DNA from: SKGA01 sp051819745
GTDB taxonomy: Archaea > Nanobdellota > Nanobdellia > Woesearchaeales > SKGA01
Direction: 5' to 3'
NCBI GenBank assembly: GCA_051819745.1
Contig: JBNJGO010000001.1
Coordinates: 1-64,000, forward strand
Length of the DNA: 64,000 nucleotides
The first letter of the stretch is position 1; the number at the start of each line of letters is the position of its first letter. The notes beneath the pieces were generated by a model. That model was not told the origin of the DNA. It did no database searches and saw nothing but the letters and a program-made list of their open reading frames with translations. Shown in pieces: positions 59,050 through 64,000 of the stretch. Made by a program: the position numbers and the translations under genes.

Positions 59050-60711
59050 ATGATAGAGTTATATGATTGGCAAAGACAAGCTTTGGATCAGTTAGAGCAG
59101 TATGATTATAATGGTATTATAAAAGTCGCTTCGGGTAAAGGAAAAACAATTCTTGCTCTTGGTGTTTTAGAGCGATTTTTTAATACTGATTCTCAAACAA
59201 AAGTGCTTGTTGTCCTACCAACTATTTATCTCATGCATCAATGGAGAAAAGAAATTGAACGATTTCTCCCTGGAGTTTCAACAAGTTTGTATTATGGTGC
59301 TAAAAAAGACGTGTCTGGTCAGATCGTATTATCAGTAATTAATTCTGCTTCTCGTGCAGAGTTTGATGCTGATTTGTTTACAATTAAAATTCTTGATGAA
59401 ATTCATCATTACGGGGCTGATTTATACTCGAGTATTTTTTCTGTTCATTCATTGCACACTATAGGGTTAAGCGCCACTCCTGAGCGTGAAGATGAAGGTG
59501 ATCTTGCCATTCGTTATGGTGCAGGTAGTATTGTGTATAGTTTAGATAATCTTGATGACCTTCGAGAACGTTTTTCATTATGTACTATCCGTGTTCCTCT
59601 TTCGTCCCAAGAATATATTCGTTATGCTGATTTGCGAAAGGAATATCGTCGTATGCTTGCCATTACTGGAATGAATGCAGGTCAAGTTGAATTTAAAGGT
59701 CGTAAAGGAAATAAGTATGCTCTTCGCGTTCTTAAACTTTGGAGTAAAATGGCTTCAATTCGTCATCATGCCACATATAAACTACCTGTTATAAAAATTC
59801 TTTTCAAAGCAGAATCAGATCAGAAAATTATTATTTTCAGTGAATCTATAGCTTTTGCTGAACTTGTGGGTCGAGAATTAGATGCTATTGTTGTCCACAG
59901 TAAGATGTCAAAAAAACTTATCAAGGATCGTCTTGAAGAATTTCGTCAACGAGATCGTGCAGTACTTGTCGCCCCTCGTATGATTGATGAGGGTTATGAT
60001 GTTCCTGATGCAACTGTTGCGATTATAGCTAGTTTTCGTCGTTCTCCTCGACAGATGATTCAACGAGATGGTCGTATTTTACGGACAAAAGAATTTGTTC
60101 GTCGTTACACTCTTGTCATTGAAGATGTTGAAGAAGAAAAGTTCGCTATGCTTCTTCAAAAAACCGGCATGGCCGAAATTGCTTCCAACGGATCGTGGTT
60201 GCGTTATGCTGGTAGTCTTATCCAAGATTTTTCCTTTTTGAAAAAATGCAAGGAGTTTATAGAGCAAGATGGTGCTGAAGGATATAATGAGTGGCTTGTT
60301 CGAAAACTTGACTTATATGCTCGTGCTAATACTTTTGATAGTTCTTTTTACGAGCGTCATAAAATTCCTATTAAAGATCTTGTCGAGCAATATCCTCGTA
60401 GATGGCCTTTTCTTGAAACTTCAACTTCAAAAGAGACCTCTGTAACTGTTGATTTTAATTTTTCTTTTGATACTCAATCAATTCTTAAGAATGATCTCCG
60501 TAAAGTTAATGCTCGGATTTCATTACCTGATACTGTTTTTCTTGCTTTTATGAGGGCTATCGAAGGAGAATCGTTTTTTGTTAATTCTGAAGTCCGTCAA
60601 TTCATTGATGATATTGCTTCTCAAAAATCTCTTTCTCAAGGCAATAAAAATTCGTTATGGTCTGAACAACTTCATCAATTCATTCGTGATCTTGATAAGA
60701 AAATTTCTTAA
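59050..60711 (+). CDS. Superfamily 2 helicase, XPB-like
   Basis: 553 residues. It opens YDWQRQALDQLEQYDYNGII with the Q-type motif, then Walker A ASGKGKTILALG (Lys in place of the usual Thr/Gly between glycines), motif II ILDEIHHYG (DEIH), motif III GLSATPERED, motif IV IIIFSESIAFAEL, and motif VI SPRQMIQRDGRILR. This order fits the XPB/Ssl2 branch. The last ~170 residues after the helicase core have no recognised domain. XPB works with the nuclease Bax1 in many archaea; no such gene is adjacent. TATA-like GTTTAAAAATA ~28 nt upstream. Confidence 0.82.
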   Translation: MIELYDWQRQALDQLEQYDYNGIIKVASGKGKTILALGVLERFFNTDSQTKVLVVLPTIYLMHQWRKEIERFLPGVSTSLYYGAKKDVSGQIVLSVINSASRAEFDADLFTIKILDEIHHYGADLYSSIFSVHSLHTIGLSATPEREDEGDLAIRYGAGSIVYSLDNLDDLRERFSLCTIRVPLSSQEYIRYADLRKEYRRMLAITGMNAGQVEFKGRKGNKYALRVLKLWSKMASIRHHATYKLPVIKILFKAESDQKIIIFSESIAFAELVGRELDAIVVHSKMSKKLIKDRLEEFRQRDRAVLVAPRMIDEGYDVPDATVAIIASFRRSPRQMIQRDGRILRTKEFVRRYTLVIEDVEEEKFAMLLQKTGMAEIASNGSWLRYAGSLIQDFSFLKKCKEFIEQDGAEGYNEWLVRKLDLYARANTFDSSFYERHKIPIKDLVEQYPRRWPFLETSTSKETSVTVDFNFSFDTQSILKNDLRKVNARISLPDTVFLAFMRAIEGESFFVNSEVRQFIDDIASQKSLSQGNKNSLWSEQLHQFIRDLDKKIS

Positions 60712-61195
60712 TATGTTCTCCAGTTATATCTTCATAAACTTTTATTCTTTGTCGTATTTTTGCAGAATCAGTATTAGTTTGGTCGGCAAGCGCAATGCAA
60801 AATATTCTTTTCATTGTTTCTTTTGTTATTATGTTCATTATGGTATTGTCTACCGTTATTTTTCTAGTTTTAATATTTTTTTTTAGGGATTCTAATCCTA
60901 ATCCCCAATCATCAATTTCAATTTTCAGATCTTGTTGTTGTAGTGTTAATTCATTATTCTTTTGTTTGTAATCGATGTTGTTTTTTTGGAGCTGTTCAAT
61001 TAGAAGATTCCATTCTTGTTGTGGTATCATAACATCAATATCATTAACATCAATATCTTTTTTTGTTGAATAATGTTTTAAGCAAAAACTTCCGAATATG
61101 ACATATGTTATATTATTATTTTTTAGAATAGGGAGCACTGTTTTCCAAAATAAAATGAGTCTATTATAATGAGTAGTATTTTTATTTTTTTTCAT
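60680..61195 (-). CDS. Nucleotidyltransferase-fold protein
   Basis: 171 residues. The core ITYVIFGSFCLKHY ... DVNDIDVMIP shows the G-S and D-x-D elements of the nucleotidyltransferase fold, as in MNT/AbiEii-like or DUF-type minimal enzymes. The following SLKKNIKTRKI and IITKETMKRIFCIALADQ are plausible helices. Very AT-rich codons (Asn, Lys, Ile) set it apart from its neighbours, hinting at transfer. It overlaps the convergent helicase gene by 32 nt and ends a tRNA-repeat region (61196-61592). No antitoxin partner gene is visible. Confidence 0.62.
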   Translation of the reverse strand: MKKNKNTTHYNRLILFWKTVLPILKNNNITYVIFGSFCLKHYSTKKDIDVNDIDVMIPQQEWNLLIEQLQKNNIDYKQKNNELTLQQQDLKIEIDDWGLGLESLKKNIKTRKITVDNTIMNIITKETMKRIFCIALADQTNTDSAKIRQRIKVYEDITGEHIKKFSYQDHE

Positions 61196-61268
61196 TTCTA
61201 ATTTTTTTTAATACCAAACTATAAAGATGTTTTGTTTTCAAGAAGTAGTTTTGAAAAAATATGAGAGT

Positions 61269-61612
61269 CCTCTGGCGAGAGTTGAAAGTCTCGAGTTGCA
61301 GGAGAGACCCAGAAAAAGCTTTGTTTTTTTCGCTGGTTTGATGTAGTCGAACCCGAGAAGAAATATTTTATTTCTGATCATGTCGCGAAGCGAGTGAAAC
61401 CGAAGCCTCTGGCGAGAGTTGAANNNNNNNNNNNNNNNNNNNNNNNNNNNNNNNNNNNNNNNNNNNNNNNNNNNNNNNNNNNNNNNNNNNNNNNNNNNNN
61501 NNNNNNNNNNNNNNNNNNNNNNNGGTTTGATGTAGTCGAACCCGAGAAGAAATATTTTATTTCTGATCATGTCGCGAAGCGAGTGAAACCGAAGCCTCTG
61601 GCGAGAGTTGAA
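61269..61612. repeat. Direct repeats of the tRNA-Thr 3' end
   Basis: CCTCTGGCGAGAGTTGAA, the minus-strand T-loop to acceptor end of tRNA-Thr, occurs at 61269-61286, 61406-61423 and, in the tRNA itself, 61595-61612. An 89-bp block (61335-61423) is repeated exactly at 61524-61612 across the gap. The block holds hairpins AGAAATA/TATTTCT and TCGC/GCGA. The copy at 61269 is independent of the gap. Nothing coding is seen from 61196 to 61592. Confidence 0.75.
61424..61523. other. Assembly gap (100 N) beside tRNA-Thr
   Basis: The gap is flanked by the identical 89-bp block. If the contigs merely overlap, the block exists once and the gap is not real. Confidence 0.85.
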
Positions 61613-61707
61613 CTCGCGACCTCTACCTTTCTGTCACTTCACTCCGAAAATAATTTATTCAGAGCGAAAAGTACCAAGGTAGCGCTCTACCACTGAGCTA
61701 CAGAGGC
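61593..61707 (-). tRNA. tRNA-Thr (GGT anticodon) with intron
   Basis: Acceptor GCCTCTG/CAGAGGC, D-arm GCTC/GAGC, anticodon stem CTACC/GGTAG with loop TTGGTA|A (GGT), T-arm GCGAG-TTCAACT-CTCGC, discriminator T, no CCA. A 43-nt intron (61629-61671) lies at 37/38. Upstream (61708-61846) is a short gene-free region that probably carries the promoter and possibly a small RNA. Confidence 0.93.
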
Positions 61708-61846
61708 GTGTGTTTTTTTCTTTTCTTTTGCTATTGGAGCGGATGTGGAATGTAGCTTTCGGTTTGACCGGACGAAACAGCTTCACCGAGTTATACGCCT
61801 GTATGGTCTGTTAAAAACACTGTTTTATTTAAGAATGTTTTGTTTT

Positions 61847-62890
61847 TTAGGCTTTTTGTTTCGGTAGTTGTTCTCTAATAGTTTCAATCATGGTATTGAA
61901 TTCTTCTTCTGCTATAATTGCTCCGCAGGCGTGAGTATGTCCTCCTCCGGTTGAATTGTTCACTGTCAAAAGAGCTTGTTCTAATATGTCATGGACATGT
62001 AGTTTACTGCTTCGAAGAGAACATTTATAGCTCCCATTGCTTTTTCGTGCGATAATTATCATCTTATCGGGATATGTATACAGTAATTCGTTCGAGAGAT
62101 CTGTAGTGTATGAATTTTGTTGGTCGTTGTATGTGAATAAAAGTAATGGGTCTTTTTCATTGATATGGAGTTGTTCTTTGAGTTTGTTATATTCGTGATT
62201 GTGTTTTTCGAATCGTTTCATGATAAGTTTTGCTTGTGAGTGTTGTTTTTCAAGTAATTCTTCTGGCTTGCTGATTCGAGTAAGCATTTTCATTGATGAA
62301 AGGACGTCTTTTTTTGATCCTTTCAGGTTAAAAGAGAATATTTTAGCTAGTTCTCCGACTTTAGTCTCGAAAAGTGCTTGTTGGGCGGTGTTTGTATCTG
62401 CCGGTAAAAATCCTGGATGTTCTTGTTGGAATGTTTCAAGCACGTCTTCAGGTGGTAATTGCCAATCTGAAACAATACCTGTCACTGCTAGCCACGCGTC
62501 TTTTTCGCTTATTTTATATGCGAAATAGCTTGTTGCGGTATTGTCGTTGGGATTTTTGACAAGTGGATTGAGATATGTTGTTCCCTTCGCTTCTTGAACA
62601 TCATGATGGTCTATCCAAACAATTTCTGCTCGAACAGCGTCTATAAATTCCTCTTCCACTTTTGCTTTATCGAGTATGACTACTAAATCAGGCGAATAAT
62701 CATTTACTTTCTTAGTAAGACTTTCTTTTACAATAGAACTTTTTACAGGAATGCCTTTTCCTGTTCGTACCATTCTATATAATATTAAAAACGATGAAAG
62801 CCCGTCTGGATCGTTATCAAAAAGAAATAGTGGTCTGACTGCTGTTTTGATTTTAGTTCTAATGTCCTTGATTAGTTCTTTTTCGTCCAC
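61847..62890 (-). CDS. DHH-family phosphoesterase (RecJ-like)
   Basis: 347 residues. The DHH metal site: LFDNDPDGLSSFLI near residue 25-38, VVILDKAK, and VWIDHHDVQE near 90. The C-terminal DHHA1 domain ends with GGGHTHACGAIIAEEEFN, the substrate-binding motif. Archaeal relatives include RecJ-like nucleases that join the GINS/Cdc45 replication complex and nano-RNases; the shorter size and single DHH-DHHA1 pair do not settle which. It lies 11 nt downstream of the ThiF-like gene on the same strand. Confidence 0.85.
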   Translation of the reverse strand: MDEKELIKDIRTKIKTAVRPLFLFDNDPDGLSSFLILYRMVRTGKGIPVKSSIVKESLTKKVNDYSPDLVVILDKAKVEEEFIDAVRAEIVWIDHHDVQEAKGTTYLNPLVKNPNDNTATSYFAYKISEKDAWLAVTGIVSDWQLPPEDVLETFQQEHPGFLPADTNTAQQALFETKVGELAKIFSFNLKGSKKDVLSSMKMLTRISKPEELLEKQHSQAKLIMKRFEKHNHEYNKLKEQLHINEKDPLLLFTYNDQQNSYTTDLSNELLYTYPDKMIIIARKSNGSYKCSLRSSKLHVHDILEQALLTVNNSTGGGHTHACGAIIAEEEFNTMIETIREQLPKQKA

Positions 62891-62901
62891 AGTTACTCAC
62901 T

Positions 62902-63606
62902 TCATTTTCCTTTACAATGTGCGCAACCGCGTTTCTTTTCGACTTGGGAATGTCGTATTTCGTTTTTTAAAGCATCAACTTTGAGAAGTGTTGTTTCCAT
63001 ATCCACATCTAGTAATTCTTTTAATGTTTCATTAATTACGATACTTGAGATAAATTGTGTTATCGGGCTGTATACTCCTTCTTTTTTGATCATTCCTGTA
63101 TCAAACTCTTCTTCGAGACATTTTAGACATGGTCCTTTTTTTTCTTGTTGTTTGTCTACTACTAGAACGTGTCCTTTATGTTTACTGTAACTAATTGTTA
63201 TTAGTGGTATTTTATTTTCTAGAGCATATTTATTAACAAGAAGTGATGTTTTTATGTTGTTGCTCGCATCAATAATAACATCTGCTTTAAGCAAGAACAT
63301 GTTATCCTCGTGTAATTCTTCGTGAAAACTTTTGATTTGGATGTTTTCAGTGATGTTTTCAAGTAATTTTTTTGCTTGTTTTGCTTTGAATTTACTTATA
63401 TCTTCTTTTGTATATAATGTTTGTCGAGGGATTTCTTGTTCGTAGACTCTTTCTTTATCTACTAATCGTAAGTTTATTGAATTTCGAGCGAGAGCTTCAA
63501 TAACGCTTGATCCCACACCGCCTAATCCTATAACGCTTACTGTTTTGTTGTTGAGTTCTTCAACAAGCTTTTCATCGACTAATTGTGTTTGCTTTACGAG
63601 TTTCAT
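62902..63606 (-). CDS. ThiF/MoeB/E1-like adenylyltransferase
   Basis: 234 residues from the ATG at 63606, with GGTGGT at normal spacing (ATG at 63618 is the alternative). Nucleotide-binding VSVIGLGGVGSSVIEALARN and VDKERVYEQEIPRQTLYTKED give the E1-type adenylation site. DVIIDASNNIKTSLLVNKYA is the catalytic crossover area, and GPCLKCLEEE with GCAHCKGK gives the zinc-binding CxxC pairs. Such proteins activate the C-terminus of a ubiquitin-like or sulphur-carrier protein. No SAMP/ThiS-like gene is seen here, so the partner is unknown. Confidence 0.85.
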   Translation of the reverse strand: MKLVKQTQLVDEKLVEELNNKTVSVIGLGGVGSSVIEALARNSINLRLVDKERVYEQEIPRQTLYTKEDISKFKAKQAKKLLENITENIQIKSFHEELHEDNMFLLKADVIIDASNNIKTSLLVNKYALENKIPLITISYSKHKGHVLVVDKQQEKKGPCLKCLEEEFDTGMIKKEGVYSPITQFISSIVINETLKELLDVDMETTLLKVDALKNEIRHSQVEKKRGCAHCKGK

Positions 63607-63862
63607 ATTGACCACCATGTTGTATATGTCATATTATGATGTTTTTAACATCCGATGTGTTAGTTCAACCTTTGTTATATTATGTTTTTTTGGTTGATTG
63701 TTGATTAAAAAGAGTTTAACTCCGAGTTTCGTTTGGGAATGAGAACTTCTATATAAATCTGATTACTTTAAAAAGAATACTGCTTATTTTCACTCAATCG
63801 ACACAATATTTATAAATACTCATTATACTTTCTGTATGTAGGTGAGTTGTGAGGGTATTAGA

Positions 63863-64000
63863 TTGAAAATTCATGTCTTAGTCGGGGTTGCTTTTTTGCT
63901 AGTGGTGCTGTTTTCTTCAAGCGCTTACTCGCTATCTTTTGATGTAGAACCAATTACTTCTCCTGATAATGTTACTGTTAACACTGATTTTTCATGTGTT
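63863..64000 (+). CDS. Secreted Ig-like surface protein, N-terminal part (runs off the window)
   Basis: The frame starts at a TTG (63863) or GTG (63842) and is open to the edge. The signal peptide is HVLVGVAFLLVVLFSSSAYS, then LSFDVEPITSPDNVTVNTDF, typical of archaeal Ig/PKD surface proteins. TATA-like ATTTATAAATA lies near 63808-63818. The region 63619-63862 holds this promoter and a GATGTT/AACATC hairpin near the ThiF-like gene. Confidence 0.6.
   Translation, partial: MKIHVLVGVAFLLVVLFSSSAYSLSFDVEPITSPDNVTVNTDFSCV

Noticed and set aside
60680..61195. Toxin-antitoxin (MNT/HEPN) pair
   Set aside because: A nucleotidyltransferase fold is present but no HEPN or other partner gene adjoins it.

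Overview
The window is AT-rich archaeal chromosome. Markers are an STT3/AglB oligosaccharyltransferase, a geranylgeranyl reductase-family flavoprotein, archaeal DnaG, RFC large subunit, a histone, the Hjc resolvase, the PAN proteasomal ATPase, MBF1, Trm5, a tRNA-splicing endonuclease, intron-containing tRNAs without encoded CCA, and TATA boxes about 25-30 nt upstream of many start codons (leaderless mRNAs). Small genes, split or shortened proteins and a large set of surface proteins suggest a DPANN-type archaeon (Woesearchaeota/Pacearchaeota-like). That placement is inference; no 16S gene is present.

Layout: 1-4945 (minus) is an N-glycosylation cluster of two GT4 enzymes, one GT2 enzyme and STT3, followed by a reductase. 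6245-15456 (plus) is a run of secreted or membrane proteins. It includes one that looks like a bacterial outer-membrane beta-barrel and one with a cytosolic lysine-rich AT-hook tail. 15546-23646 holds RNA and DNA housekeeping genes: RNase Z, EndA, Sua5, a 5S rRNA candidate, an unassigned structured RNA in front of dnaG, dnaG, rfcL and a YchF-like GTPase. 24465-33083 starts with tRNA-Trp. It then carries two paralogous permease-methyltransferase fusions flanking a regulator, a split RND exporter and a surface protein. 33136-46331 holds the histone, Hjc, PD-(D/E)XK nuclease, PRC-barrel, GT-C-like membrane proteins, MBF1, a peptidase, a HerA-like ATPase, PAN, Trm5 and Dus.

46363-48802 contains a Hel308-like gene lacking its first helicase domain, a 99-bp tandem repeat and a tRNA-Asn/tRNA-Ile pair. 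48974-54409 is a putative surface-filament and adhesin locus. 54448-58917 is a MacB-type ABC exporter with a surface partner. 59050-63606 holds an XPB-like helicase, a nucleotidyltransferase-fold protein, tRNA-Thr, a DHH phosphoesterase and a ThiF/E1-like protein. A secreted-protein gene runs off the right edge.

The main recurring oddities are: (1) the tRNA-Trp, tRNA-Ile and tRNA-Thr genes are each followed by one or more extra copies of their own 3' end within about 90-140 bp; (2) tRNA-Asn appears to carry an intron inside the T-loop; (3) both permease-methyltransferase fusions bracket one exporter locus. Three 100-N gaps (20621-20720, 48289-48388, 61424-61523) are flanked by identical sequence and look like unmerged contig overlaps.
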